This document shows positions 44,906 to 54,378 of a stretch of DNA of 64,000 nucleotides, in pieces. Below the pieces are notes generated by a model. It made no database searches. It was given only the letters and a program-made list of their open reading frames with translations, and had not been told where the DNA came from. Source of the stretch: Rhodoblastus sp963804045 (lineage in GTDB: Bacteria; Pseudomonadota; Alphaproteobacteria; Rhizobiales; Beijerinckiaceae); the NCBI GenBank assembly GCA_963804045.1, contig CAWDOR010000009.1, positions 140,007 to 204,006 of the forward strand, written 5' to 3'. The number at the start of each line of letters is the position of its first letter. Position 1 is the first letter of the stretch. The position numbers were made by a program, and so were the translations under genes.

Positions 44906-46059
44906 GCGCCCCTCATGTTGCGGGCCTGCGCCCTGCCCTTCCATAGGCCGCCGCGCCCGCGATAAAACTCGAGCGCCGATTGCAGCGTATAGACCATATA
45001 AATCGCGGCGATAAGCGGCAATAGCAAAGCCCGCGCTCGGCTCAGCCCGTAAAAACGGTTGATCGGCATGAAACTGCCGGTCATCAGGCCGAGCGCCAGG
45101 GCGCCGCACAGGCCGGCGTCGCCGGGCGCGCGCAGCGCCAGCCAGACCGGCGTGCAATATGTGAAGATCATTCCGGCGAGGGCGCCGAAAAGTTTCAACG
45201 GGGAATAATCGAGCTGCGCATAGGCCGAGCGCGAAATCATCCGGCCGATGTCGCGAAGGCGCGGATAGGGCCGCAAGCTGACGACGCGGCGGGTGAGGCT
45301 CAAAAACACCGGGCCGACCGCCTTCATGCGCGCGCCAAGAGCGCAATCGTCGATCAAAGCGCCCTTGATGCTTTCAATGCCCCCGGCCTTTTCCAGCAAA
45401 TCGGCGCGCGCCAGCATGCAGCCGCCCGCCGCGCCGGCGGTTTTTTTCGCGGGATCGCGCACCCAGCGGAACGGGTAGAGCATCTGGAAGAAATAGACGA
45501 AGGCGGGGATCAGCAGTTTTTCCGCGAAAAACTCGCAGCGCAGCAGAGCCATCAGCGAGACCAGCCCATAGCCGCCGCTTTCCGCCCGCGCGACCAGAGC
45601 GCGCAAATTGTCCGGCGCGTGGAAAATATCGGCGTCGGCGAGCAGAACATATTTGGGGGCGAAATTTTGCCGAGCGAAAACCAGGCCCTGCGCCACCGCC
45701 CAGAGTTTTCCCGCCCAGCCCTCTGGCAATTGCGCGCCGGAAAGCACGGCGAGCCTGTCGGCTGCGGGCAGCGCGCGGGCGATGTCCGCCGTGCCGTCGC
45801 TGCTCTGGTCATCCACCAGCACGATGCGGAAATCGCCGGGATAATCTTGCGCCAGCAAGCTTCCCAGGCTTTGCGCGATGACCTCCGCCTCATCGCGCGC
45901 CGGCACGATGGCGACGACCTCGGGCCAGATCTGCGGCTCGGGCGGGAGAGAGACATCGGTGTCGAGACAGGCCCAGAATTTGCCGCGCGCCAGCACCAGA
46001 ACCAGCCAGATCGCCAGGACCGGAAGGCCAGCCAAAATCGTGAGATTTGGCGAGATCAC
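44902..46059 (-). CDS. hpnB: Hopanoid-associated glycosyltransferase HpnB
   Basis: A 385-residue membrane-anchored GT2 family glycosyltransferase. N-terminal TM (ILAGLPVLAIWLVLVLA), then VVAIVPARDEAEVIAQSLGS, the DDQSSDGT nucleotide-sugar block and the DAD metal motif in VLLADADIFHAP. Multiple C-terminal TM helices follow. HpnB acts in late hopanoid side-chain modification, though its exact donor is not settled. The GTG start at 46059 overlaps the hpnA stop (GTGA). Confidence 0.9.
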   Translation of the reverse strand: MISPNLTILAGLPVLAIWLVLVLARGKFWACLDTDVSLPPEPQIWPEVVAIVPARDEAEVIAQSLGSLLAQDYPGDFRIVLVDDQSSDGTADIARALPAADRLAVLSGAQLPEGWAGKLWAVAQGLVFARQNFAPKYVLLADADIFHAPDNLRALVARAESGGYGLVSLMALLRCEFFAEKLLIPAFVYFFQMLYPFRWVRDPAKKTAGAAGGCMLARADLLEKAGGIESIKGALIDDCALGARMKAVGPVFLSLTRRVVSLRPYPRLRDIGRMISRSAYAQLDYSPLKLFGALAGMIFTYCTPVWLALRAPGDAGLCGALALGLMTGSFMPINRFYGLSRARALLLPLIAAIYMVYTLQSALEFYRGRGGLWKGRAQARNMRGA

Positions 46060-47090
46060 TTGACCATGCCCTGTTCCCTGAACCAGTCGAGCGCGTCGGA
46101 CAGCGCCTCCTTGTAGGGCCTCGCGGTGAAACCCAGTTCGTCCCGAGCCTTGGCGGAAGAAAAATACATGCGGTATTTCGCCATGCGCAGGGCGTCGGCG
46201 GTGACAAAGGGCTCTTTCCCCGTGACCTTGGCGACCGCCTCGGCGGCATAGGCCAGAGGAAACAGCGGCGCGCGCGGGATCTTGCCCCAAGGCGGCCGGC
46301 GGCCGGCGAGCGCGCAGATGTCGGTCAGCATTTGCCCGAGCGCCACGTCCTGGCCGCCCAGAATATAGCGCTCGCCGATGCGGCCTCTGTCCATGGCGGC
46401 GAGATGGCCAGCGGCGACATCGTCGACATGGACGAGATTGAGGCCGGTATCGACATAAGCCGGCATTTTTCCGCTGGCCGCTTCGACGATGATGCGCCCG
46501 GTCGGCGTCGGCTTGATGTCGCGCGGGCCGATGGGCGTCGAGGGATTGACGATCACCGCCGGCAGGCCCTGCTCCGCGATCATTTTTTCCACCAGACGCT
46601 CGGCGATGGTCTTGCTTTTCTTGTAGGCGCCTATGGCCTGCTCCGGCGTCGCGGGCGCGGTCTCGTCCACCGGCTTGCCGTCGTCCTGGAGCTTCAGGGT
46701 CGCCACCGAGGAGGTATAGACGATGCGCGACACCCCGGCGCGCAGCGCCGCCTGCATGATATTGCTCACGCCCGCGCGATTGGCCTCGACGATGTCCTGG
46801 GGATCGGGCGCCCAGAGCCGGTAATCGGCGGCGACATGATAGAGTTTTTCCACCCCGGCCAGCGCGGGGACGAGCGTGGCGGCATCGCGCAGATCGCCAA
46901 TGACGACCTCGGCGTCGAGACCCTCGACATTGCCGCGCGGCGAATTTTTCCGCGCCAACAGCGCGACTCGCTCGCCCCTGGCGATCAAGGCCCGCGCCAC
47001 GGCAGCGCCGACAAAGCCCGTCGCCCCGGTCACCAGAATCTTGCCGCCCGAACCCATCCGCGTCTCCATTTCCGCAGGCCGCTCTAGCAC
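46056..47090 (-). CDS. hpnA: Hopanoid-associated sugar epimerase HpnA
   Basis: A 344-residue extended SDR with the NAD motif ILVTGATGFVGAAVARALIA, the divergent YxxxK site around GAYKKSKTIAERLVE and NPSTPIGPRDIKPTPTGRII, characteristic of HpnA. It leads the hpnABCDE operon, in which every gene junction overlaps by one to four bases. hpnF (squalene-hopene cyclase) and other hpn genes are not present here and must lie elsewhere. Confidence 0.92.
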   Translation of the reverse strand: MLERPAEMETRMGSGGKILVTGATGFVGAAVARALIARGERVALLARKNSPRGNVEGLDAEVVIGDLRDAATLVPALAGVEKLYHVAADYRLWAPDPQDIVEANRAGVSNIMQAALRAGVSRIVYTSSVATLKLQDDGKPVDETAPATPEQAIGAYKKSKTIAERLVEKMIAEQGLPAVIVNPSTPIGPRDIKPTPTGRIIVEAASGKMPAYVDTGLNLVHVDDVAAGHLAAMDRGRIGERYILGGQDVALGQMLTDICALAGRRPPWGKIPRAPLFPLAYAAEAVAKVTGKEPFVTADALRMAKYRMYFSSAKARDELGFTARPYKEALSDALDWFREQGMVK

Positions 47091-47257
47091 AGAGGCGCGA
47101 CAGGCTGAACGGCCAATCCGCCGCCGCGCCGCCGGCGCAGCCAGGACAGATTCACAAAATAGAATTATTTATCCAAATTAGGGAACACGTCGCCTTAACA
47201 GGAGAATTTTTTACTACTTCTGTTCTTAATTTCGCAATTTCATTCCAAATCCATCAA

Positions 47258-47286
47258 TTGAAACGTCAGGCCGTCTGACCTATTAT
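47258..47286 (+). promoter_or_regulatory. Sigma-70-type promoter of the sulfate-assimilation operon
   Basis: TTGAAA (47258-47263) and TATTAT (47281-47286) with a 17-bp spacer; transcription would start near 47293, about 24 bases before the first gene. The preceding 100 bp are A+T-rich, room for a LysR-type activator site, though I could not define one. Confidence 0.7.
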
Positions 47287-47316
47287 ATCCAGGAGCCGAA
47301 AAACCCGAGGATCTTC

Positions 47317-47637
47317 ATGGCCGCCGTCAAGCGCCCGCCTTTGCCTGTCATTCTGATCGCCAACGATCTCGTTGAGGGCGACGTGGTTTTCGCCGCGGTG
47401 AGCGGCTGGACCCGCGACCCGCGCGACGCCTTCGTCGCCCATAACGACAGCGCGGCGCAAAAGCTCGAGGATTACGCCACCTCGCAGACGGTGCTGTGCC
47501 GGGTGATCGATCCCTATCTGGTCGACGTCGAAATCCAGGACGGCGTCCCGATTCCCCGCCATTACCGGGAAAGGCTGCGCACGCTGGGGCCAAGCCACCG
47601 CCCCGATCTCGGCAAGCAGGCCGATTTCCAGATCTGA
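47317..47637 (+). CDS. DUF2849 protein, first gene of the cys operon
   Basis: A 106-residue protein beginning LPVILIANDLVEGDVVFAAV, with FVAHNDSAAQKLEDYAT and VDVEIQDGVPIPRHYRERLR. This is DUF2849, consistently found before cysI in Hyphomicrobiales. Its job is unknown; the constant linkage suggests support of sulfite reductase, perhaps electron transfer or assembly. GAGGA precedes the ATG. cysG, often upstream of it, is missing here. Confidence 0.88.
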   Translation: MAAVKRPPLPVILIANDLVEGDVVFAAVSGWTRDPRDAFVAHNDSAAQKLEDYATSQTVLCRVIDPYLVDVEIQDGVPIPRHYRERLRTLGPSHRPDLGKQADFQI

Positions 47638-47645
47638 GGTTCACC

Positions 47646-49310
47646 ATGTACGCCTATGACCAATTCGACCGGCAGGTGGTCCGCGAGCGCGTGGCGCAAT
47701 TCGCCAGCCAGATCAAGCGCCGCCTCGACGGTTCGCTGACCGAGGAGGAATTTCGCCCGCTGCGGCTGAAGAACGGTGTCTATCTGCAATTGCACGCCTA
47801 TATGCTGCGCGTCGCCATTCCCTATGGCGCGCTGTCCTCCAGGCAATTGCGCCAGCTCGCGCTGATCGCGGAAAAATTCGATCGCGGCTACGGCCATTTC
47901 ACCACGCGGCAGAACATTCAGTTCAACTGGCCGAAATTGGGCGATGTCCCGGCCATCCTCGGCCTGCTCGCCGATGTCGACATGCACGCCATCCAGACCT
48001 CCGGCAATTGCATCCGCAACACCACCACGGACGCCTTCGCCGGCGCGGCTTTCGACGAGATCGAAGACCCGCGCCCCACGGCCGAGTGGATAAGGCAATG
48101 GTCGACCCTGCACCCGGAATTTGATTGGCTGGGCCGCAAGTTCAAGATCGCCGTGACCGCCTCGGAGACCGACCGCGCCATGCTCAGAGGCCATGACGTC
48201 GGCGTGCGCATTCTGCGCGACGAGAGCGGCGAAGTCGGCTATCGGATTTTCGCCGGCGGCGGCCTCGGCCGCACGCCGATGGAAGCCAAAGTGGTCCGCG
48301 ACTTTCTGCCGCGCGCGCAATTGCTGGCCTATCTCGAAGCCATCCTGCGCGTCTATAATCTCGAAGGACGCCGCGACAATAAATACAAGGCGCGCATCAA
48401 GATTCTGGTCCATGAAATCGGCCTGGAAGCCTTCCGCGAGCTGGTCGAGGCGGAATTCGCCGAGATCGGCTCGGGCGCCGCCGATCTCGGCGAATTCGCG
48501 CGCATCGAAACCGCTTTCGCCGCGCCCGATTTCGCCGATCTGCCTGAGGTCTCGCGCAAGCTCGAAGCGGCGCAGGCGGCTGACGCCGAACTGGCGCTGT
48601 TCGTCGAGCACAATCTGTTCCGCCACAAGGTCAAGGGCTATGCCGCGCTGACGCTTTCGCTGAAAGGCATTGGCGCGACGCCCGGCGACGCGACCGCCGC
48701 GCAGATGCGCGTGGTCGCCGATCTCGCCGAAAAATATTCCCTCGACGAGCTGCATGTCAGCCACAAGCAGAATCTGGTTCTGCCCCATGTGCGGCGCGAC
48801 GATGTGCCGGAAATTTTCGCCGTCTTGAAGGCCCATGGCCTGGCGACCGCCAATGCCGAGCTGATCACCGACATCATCTGCTGCCCCGGCCTGGATTATT
48901 GCGCCCTGGCCACAGCCCGTTCGATCCCGCTGGCGCAGACTCTGTCTCGCCATTTCGCCGATCCGGCGAAGCAGAAGGAGATTGGCGAGATCAACATCAA
49001 GATGTCCGGCTGCATCAACGCCTGCGGCCATCATCACGTCGCCAACATCGGCATTCTGGGGCTGGAGAAGAAGGGAATCGAATCCTACCAGATCACCATT
49101 GGCGGCGACGCCGGCGACCATTTCGCCCTGGGCGAACTTTTGGGGCCGGGACTGCCGGAACATCTGGTTCCCGAAGCCCTCGACCGTGTCGTCGGCGTCT
49201 ATCTGTCCAGCCGCCAGCCCGGCGAGACCTTTGTCGAAACCTACCGCCGGATCGGCCTCGCGCCGTTCAAGACCGCCTTCAAGGAAATCGCCGATGCCGC
49301 TGCCGCTTGA
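47646..49310 (+). CDS. cysI: Sulfite reductase (sirohaem-Fe4S4), CysI type
   Basis: A 554-residue enzyme of the nitrite/sulfite reductase family that reduces sulfite to sulfide with six electrons. Two ferredoxin-like/4Fe-4S repeats are seen; the cluster-sirohaem cysteines are in CCPGLDYC (about 415) and SGCINACGHH (about 456). FTTRQNIQFNWPKLGDV and QTSGNCIRNTTTD are active-site blocks. No CysJ flavoprotein is encoded here, so electrons probably come from ferredoxin or another reductase. ATG 47646 lies 8 bp after DUF2849. Confidence 0.94.
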   Translation: MYAYDQFDRQVVRERVAQFASQIKRRLDGSLTEEEFRPLRLKNGVYLQLHAYMLRVAIPYGALSSRQLRQLALIAEKFDRGYGHFTTRQNIQFNWPKLGDVPAILGLLADVDMHAIQTSGNCIRNTTTDAFAGAAFDEIEDPRPTAEWIRQWSTLHPEFDWLGRKFKIAVTASETDRAMLRGHDVGVRILRDESGEVGYRIFAGGGLGRTPMEAKVVRDFLPRAQLLAYLEAILRVYNLEGRRDNKYKARIKILVHEIGLEAFRELVEAEFAEIGSGAADLGEFARIETAFAAPDFADLPEVSRKLEAAQAADAELALFVEHNLFRHKVKGYAALTLSLKGIGATPGDATAAQMRVVADLAEKYSLDELHVSHKQNLVLPHVRRDDVPEIFAVLKAHGLATANAELITDIICCPGLDYCALATARSIPLAQTLSRHFADPAKQKEIGEINIKMSGCINACGHHHVANIGILGLEKKGIESYQITIGGDAGDHFALGELLGPGLPEHLVPEALDRVVGVYLSSRQPGETFVETYRRIGLAPFKTAFKEIADAAAA

Positions 49311-49785
49311 CCGGAACGGCGCCAAGCCCGATCCCTTCACCCGTTTTGAAACCCTCGACGAGGCCGCCGGCAAGGCCGCGCTGGACTCTTGGGACGTGAT
49401 CGCCGCCCTGCTCGCGGCAAAGCCGACGCTATCGGGCGTTCAGGTTCCCAACGATCTCAAGGCGGAGGAGATCGAGCCCTATTTCGACCGTCTGGCGCTG
49501 ATCGCCGTAACCTTCCCCTCGGCGACCGACGGGCGCGGCTTTTCGCTGGCGCGGCAATTGCGCCGTCTTGGTTTCAAGGGCGTGCTGCGCGCCACCGGGC
49601 CGCTGTTTTCCGACCAATTCCCGCAAGCGCTGGCCTGCGGCTTCGACGAGGTGGAAATTCCCGACGCCAATGCCGCGCGCCAGCCCGTGGCGCAATGGCT
49701 CGACGCGCTGAAGCGCATGTCGCTCGCCTATCAGCGCGATTATGCGCAGGGCGAAAAAATCCTCGAACGCCGCACGCGCGGCTGA
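49294..49785 (+). CDS. DUF934 protein of the sulfate-assimilation operon
   Basis: A 163-residue protein with SGVQVPNDLKAEEIEPYFDR, FPSATDGRGFSLARQLRRLG and CGFDEVEI, all typical of DUF934. The family almost always sits beside cysI/cysH in proteobacteria and has been suggested to act in electron supply to sulfite reductase; this is not shown by sequence. It overlaps the end of cysI by 17 bases in another frame, so the two are translationally coupled. Confidence 0.9.
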   Translation: MPLPLDRNGAKPDPFTRFETLDEAAGKAALDSWDVIAALLAAKPTLSGVQVPNDLKAEEIEPYFDRLALIAVTFPSATDGRGFSLARQLRRLGFKGVLRATGPLFSDQFPQALACGFDEVEIPDANAARQPVAQWLDALKRMSLAYQRDYAQGEKILERRTRG

Positions 49786-49793
49786 GCGAAGAA

Positions 49794-50546
49794 ATGTCAG
49801 AGATTCCGCAAGCAACTATCGACGAATTGAACGCCGCTTTCGCCGGCGCCGATCTGCCCAGGCGCCTGCGCCTGCTGCGCGAGCTGGTTGGCGGCCGCAT
49901 TGTCTTCACCACCAGTCTCGGCATTGAGGACCAGGCGGTCACCCACGCCATCGCCGAGGCGGGGGTCGATTTCGAGGTGGTCACGCTCGACACCGGGCGT
50001 CTCTTCCCCGAGACCTATGAACTCTGGCAGGCCACCGAAGAAAAATACGCGCTGCGCATCAAGGCCTTTTATCCCAAGGCGGAGGCCTTGGAGGCGCTGA
50101 TCGGCGATCAGGGCATCAACGGCTTTTACTATGGGCTGGAGATGCGCAAGGCCTGCTGCGAAGTGCGAAAAGTCGAACCGCTGGCCCGCGCCCTGGCCGG
50201 CGCCCGGGTCTGGGTCACCGGCCTGCGCGGCGATCAGAACGCCCATCGCTCAAACCTGCGTTTCGTCGAATGGGACGCCCAGCGTAATCTGCTCAAGGCC
50301 AATCCGCTGCTCGACTTCAGCCGCGACGACGTGGTCGCCTATACGCGCGCCAATGACGTCCCTGTGAATAGGCTGCACGAAAAAGGCTTTGTCTCCATCG
50401 GCTGCGCGCCCTGCACCCGCGCCATCAAGCCGGGCGAGCCGGAGCGCGCCGGGCGCTGGTGGTGGGAGAGCGAAGACAAGAAGGAATGCGGACTGCATGT
50501 CGCCGCCGACGGTCGCGTGACCCGTGTTTCGGAGGCGGCGCAATGA
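49794..50546 (+). CDS. cysH: Adenylylsulfate (APS) reductase CysH
   Basis: A 250-residue reductase that makes sulfite from APS with thioredoxin. The pairs KACCEVRKVEPL near 120 and CAPCTR near 204 form the [4Fe-4S] site that distinguishes APS reductase from the cluster-free PAPS enzyme. The catalytic C-terminal Cys is in KKECGLH. P-loop-like TTSLGIEDQAV is present. The absence of a CysC kinase in this operon agrees with APS use. Confidence 0.95.
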   Translation: MSEIPQATIDELNAAFAGADLPRRLRLLRELVGGRIVFTTSLGIEDQAVTHAIAEAGVDFEVVTLDTGRLFPETYELWQATEEKYALRIKAFYPKAEALEALIGDQGINGFYYGLEMRKACCEVRKVEPLARALAGARVWVTGLRGDQNAHRSNLRFVEWDAQRNLLKANPLLDFSRDDVVAYTRANDVPVNRLHEKGFVSIGCAPCTRAIKPGEPERAGRWWWESEDKKECGLHVAADGRVTRVSEAAQ

Positions 50547-51448
50547 CCGTGCAATTGACCCATCTGCAAAAGCTCGAAGCGGAATCAATTCACATTTTCC
50601 GCGAGGTCGCGGCGGAATGCGAAAACCCGGTGTTCCTCTATTCGATCGGCAAGGATTCGGCGGTGCTGCTGCACCTCGCGCTGAAGGCCTTTTACCCGTC
50701 GAAGCCGCCCTTTCCGCTGCTCCATGTCGATACAACCTGGAAATTCCAGGAAATGATCGCGTTCCGCGACCAGCGCGTCAAGGAATTGGGCCTCGACCTG
50801 CTGGTTCATATCAATGAAGACGGCGTCAAGGCCGGCGTCAATCCCTTTGACTCCGGCTCGCGGCTGCATACCGACGTGATGAAGACGCAAGGGTTGAAAC
50901 AGGCGCTGGACAAATACAAGTTCGACGCGGCTTTCGGCGGCGCCCGCCGCGACGAGGAAAAATCTCGGGCGAAAGAGCGCGTGTTCTCGCTGCGCTCGCC
51001 CGAACATCGCTGGGACCCGAAAAACCAGCGGCCCGAACCCTGGCGGCTCTATAATACCCGCAAGCGCCCTGGCAAATCTTTCCGCGTCTTCCCGCTGTCC
51101 AATTGGACCGAGAGCGATGTCTGGGACTATATCGCCAAGGAAAACATTCCGGTGGTGCCGCTGTATTTCGCCAAGAAACGCCCGGTGGTGCGCCGCGACG
51201 GCGCGCTGATCATGCGTGACGACGAGCGCATGGCCTTGCGCCCCGGCGAAAAAGTCGAGGAGCTGAGCGTCCGCTTCCGCACGCTCGGCTGCTATCCGCT
51301 GACCGGCGCGGTGGAGAGCACGGCCGCCACCCTGCCCGAAATCATCGCGGAAATGCACGCATCCAAAACCTCGGAGCGCGAGGGCCGCATCATCGATCAC
51401 GACGGCTCCGCCTCGATGGAGCAGAAGAAGCAGGAAGGCTATTTCTGA
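50543..51448 (+). CDS. cysD: Sulfate adenylyltransferase subunit 2
   Basis: A 301-residue ATP sulfurylase catalytic subunit, which adenylates sulfate using the GTPase CysN. The PP-loop motif SIGKDSAVLLHLALKAF is near residue 32; FGGARRDEEKSRAKERVFS and PLSNWTESDVWDYIA are family blocks. Its ATG overlaps the cysH stop and GGAGG lies upstream. Confidence 0.96.
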   Translation: MTVQLTHLQKLEAESIHIFREVAAECENPVFLYSIGKDSAVLLHLALKAFYPSKPPFPLLHVDTTWKFQEMIAFRDQRVKELGLDLLVHINEDGVKAGVNPFDSGSRLHTDVMKTQGLKQALDKYKFDAAFGGARRDEEKSRAKERVFSLRSPEHRWDPKNQRPEPWRLYNTRKRPGKSFRVFPLSNWTESDVWDYIAKENIPVVPLYFAKKRPVVRRDGALIMRDDERMALRPGEKVEELSVRFRTLGCYPLTGAVESTAATLPEIIAEMHASKTSEREGRIIDHDGSASMEQKKQEGYF

Positions 51449-51449
51449 C

Positions 51450-53036
51450 ATGGGTTACGCTCTGGCCGAAACCGCCTCTCCCGCGCCCGCCGCCGCGCCG
51501 AAACCTGAGGAAAAGGCGCTGCTGCGCTTCATCACCTGCGGCTCGGTGGACGATGGCAAATCGACGCTGATCGGGCGCATGCTCTATGATTCCCAGGGGA
51601 TCGCCGAGGATCAGCTCGAAGCGCTCGACCGCGATTCGAAAAAATTCGGGACGCAAAACGGCGCGCTGGATTTCGCGCTGCTGGTCGACGGGCTCGCCGC
51701 CGAGCGCGAGCAGGGCATCACCATCGATGTCGCCTATCGCTATTTCAAGACCGACAGGCGCGCCTTCATCGTCGCCGACACCCCCGGCCATGAGCAATAT
51801 ACCCGCAACATGGCGACCGGCGCCTCCACCGCCGATCTGGCGATCATCCTGATCGACGCGCGCAAGGGCATTCTGCCGCAGACGCGGCGCCATTCGTTCA
51901 TCGTCTCGATGATCGGCGTGCGCGACGTGGTGCTGGCCATCAACAAGATGGATCTGGTAGATTACAGCGAGGCGCGCTTCAACGAGATCCTCGCCGCCTA
52001 TCGCGACATGGCGCGCGATCTCGGCTTCCGCTCCATCGCGGCGCTGCCAATTTCGGCGCTGAACGGCGACAATATCGTCGCCCTGTCGGAGAAAACCCCC
52101 TGGTTCCAGGGCGAACCGCTGCTGCCCTATCTCGAACATGTCGAGGCTGGAAACGCCGAACTGGCGGAAGCCCCGTTCCGCTTCCCGGTGCAATGGGTCA
52201 ACCGCCCCAATCTGGATTTTCGCGGCTTTTCCGGCTGGATCGCCAGCGGCGCGATCAAGCCCGGCGACGAGATCGTGGCGCTGCCCTCGGGCCGGCGCAG
52301 CAAGGTGGCGCGCATCGTCACCCAGGACGGCGATTTGCTCCAGGCCATAGCCGGCCAGTCGGTGACGCTGACGCTGGCCGACGAGATCGACGTCTCGCGC
52401 GGCGATATTCTCGCCGCCGTGGACAAGCAGCCGGACGTGTCCGCGCTGATCGAGGCGCGGCTGCTGTGGACGGCGGAAACCGACATGCACGCGGGCGCCT
52501 CCTATATTGTCAAGCTCGCCGCCGCCACCGCCAACGCCAGCATCGTCAAGGTGCGCAATCTCGTGGACATCCACACTTTCGAGCCCAGGCCCGGCCGGCC
52601 GCTGGGGCTGAACGAAATCGCCTCCGCGCAATTGCGCTTCGACAAACCCCTGGCGCTTGGCCGCTACAAGGACAATCGCGATCTCGGCGGCTTCATTCTC
52701 ATCGACCGCATCACCAATGAGACCGTCGCCTTTGGCCTGGTGGACTCCCATTTCACCCGGGCCGAGGACGAGCCTGTCGTCGCGGAAACGGAAAGTTTCG
52801 ACTGGTCGCGGCTCAAGACCGACGCGCGGGAAAAACTGCTGCCCGCGCTGGGCGGCGGCGTGGCGATCGGCCTGGGCGCGCTGATCTTTGGCGCCTCGGT
52901 CGGGACCGCGGCGGCGCTCGGGCTCGCCGACGCCGCCTTCCGCCCGACGATTCGCGGCCTCTATGGCGATTTGATGAAGATCCTGGAGAAGCGGCGCAGC
53001 GCCGACGAAGTCACGCCCGACGGCGACGGAATTTGA
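51450..53036 (+). CDS. cysN: Sulfate adenylyltransferase subunit 1 with an unusual C-terminal extension
   Basis: A 528-residue GTPase that powers CysD. G motifs are GSVDDGKSTLIGR (G1), DTPGHEQY (G3) and NKMD (G4); EF-Tu-like domains II and III follow to about residue 445. Beyond that, where many proteins carry a fused APS kinase (CysC), this one has about 80 extra residues. They contain a Gly/Ala-rich hydrophobic stretch (LGGGVAIGLGALIFGASVGT) then an amphipathic basic helix (LMKILEKRRSADE). The extension could anchor the complex to the membrane. No P-loop is present in it. Confidence 0.93.
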   Translation: MGYALAETASPAPAAAPKPEEKALLRFITCGSVDDGKSTLIGRMLYDSQGIAEDQLEALDRDSKKFGTQNGALDFALLVDGLAAEREQGITIDVAYRYFKTDRRAFIVADTPGHEQYTRNMATGASTADLAIILIDARKGILPQTRRHSFIVSMIGVRDVVLAINKMDLVDYSEARFNEILAAYRDMARDLGFRSIAALPISALNGDNIVALSEKTPWFQGEPLLPYLEHVEAGNAELAEAPFRFPVQWVNRPNLDFRGFSGWIASGAIKPGDEIVALPSGRRSKVARIVTQDGDLLQAIAGQSVTLTLADEIDVSRGDILAAVDKQPDVSALIEARLLWTAETDMHAGASYIVKLAAATANASIVKVRNLVDIHTFEPRPGRPLGLNEIASAQLRFDKPLALGRYKDNRDLGGFILIDRITNETVAFGLVDSHFTRAEDEPVVAETESFDWSRLKTDAREKLLPALGGGVAIGLGALIFGASVGTAAALGLADAAFRPTIRGLYGDLMKILEKRRSADEVTPDGDGI

Positions 53037-53088
53037 ACCGATAGGGCCGCGTTTCGCGCGATCGGGCGGAGGCTTTAGCGCCGCCCGG

Positions 53089-54135
53089 TCAAATATTGCT
53101 CGACGCGGCGGTTTCCAGCCGATTGCGCTTTTCCGCCCTCAATTCGCTGGGCGTCTGGCCGTACCAATTTTTGGCGGCGCGGGAAAAACTGCTTGAGTCG
53201 GAAAAACCCAGCGACAAGGCGATCTCCGTAATCGGTAGATCGGTTTGAAGCAGCAGATAATGCCCTATGCGTTTCTGGACATTCGTCATCAGAGCGCGGA
53301 ACGAGGTGGCGTTTTCGTCGAGACGCCGCTGCAAAGTCCGGCGGGAGAGGCCAAGCTCCTTGCCCAGCGCATCAATATTCAGCGATTCCGATCGAAGCAG
53401 TTTCGCCGCCGCCGAATAGGCCTTTTCGACAAAATCCGAATCCGTTTTTTCGCGCGGCGCGGTCGCCTCGACGGCGGCTTTGAGCAAGTCCGCCAATTGT
53501 TTATTGGCGTTGGGCAGTTCCCAGGCCAATGTGGCCGCGTCGAACACGATCCGGGTCGAGGGCATGTCAAAACGAACGGGGCATTGACAGATCCGGCCGC
53601 ATTCGTCGCGCGATTTCGTTGGCGCATGGTCGAACCAGACTTCGAGCGGCGCCCAGCCGCGATCGACCAGCTTGCGAATCCGCTCCACCACGAAAACGAC
53701 GGCATATTCCGCATATTGCGTCTTGTCGCCGAGATCGTCGGGAAAGAGCCAGATCAACGACGCCTTGTCGCCTTCGACCGCGAAGGCCATGCGATAGCCG
53801 GTGACGACCGCGTCGGCGTAATCGATGCGCGCGGCGATCGCCTCTCCCAAGGTCTTCACGCTTGCGGTCAAATGATAAAACAAGCCGACGGGAACCGGCT
53901 GCGCGTCCTCCGCATAATGAACACCGAAGGCCGGATCGCCGGTTTCCTGCGCGCCAAGCCTCAGCAGCGCCATAAAGGCGGCAAAGGAGATAAAACCATC
54001 GCCGGAATCGGCGCGCGCAGGATCGATTCCCACCCTGGCGCAGAGTTCGACGAAATCCACACCGCGCCGGCGCAGGAAGGCCGGCATGCTCAGCAGGGAA
54101 GTGGCTGCGATCTTCGCGTTATCCGCCATTGCCAT
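53089..54135 (-). CDS. AraC-family transcriptional regulator, arabinose-binding-like N-terminus
   Basis: A 348-residue regulator. The N-terminal ligand-sensing domain of the AraC_binding/PF12625 type contains LCARVGIDPARADSGDGFIS and QETGDPAFGVHYAED. The C-terminal double helix-turn-helix is LNIDALGKELGLSRRTLQRR and ITEIALSLGFSDSSSFSRAA followed by WYGQTPSELR. This group often controls virulence, lipid or aromatic metabolism genes; the target here is unknown. ATG 54135 has AGGGC upstream. It converges with cysN. Confidence 0.92.
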   Translation of the reverse strand: MAMADNAKIAATSLLSMPAFLRRRGVDFVELCARVGIDPARADSGDGFISFAAFMALLRLGAQETGDPAFGVHYAEDAQPVPVGLFYHLTASVKTLGEAIAARIDYADAVVTGYRMAFAVEGDKASLIWLFPDDLGDKTQYAEYAVVFVVERIRKLVDRGWAPLEVWFDHAPTKSRDECGRICQCPVRFDMPSTRIVFDAATLAWELPNANKQLADLLKAAVEATAPREKTDSDFVEKAYSAAAKLLRSESLNIDALGKELGLSRRTLQRRLDENATSFRALMTNVQKRIGHYLLLQTDLPITEIALSLGFSDSSSFSRAAKNWYGQTPSELRAEKRNRLETAASSNI

Positions 54136-54378
54136 GGTCTGCCCTGGAGCCTGTTTGGCGAGCCGCGGTTCATTGGCTGGGCGTCGGTTCCCAATTTTGG
54201 CGCGAATCCCTGTCCGATTTGGAGATGCTCGTTTCGTGGATGCGCCGCAATGAAGCCGCCAAGAAGGCCGCATGCAATTTGTGCCACAGCTTGGCGTTGA
54301 ATGCCAAGTGCGGAACATACGGTTTTGCTAGTCTTCACATTCTCATGCGACGCACTGGAACCGGAGCGAACAAAGAAA

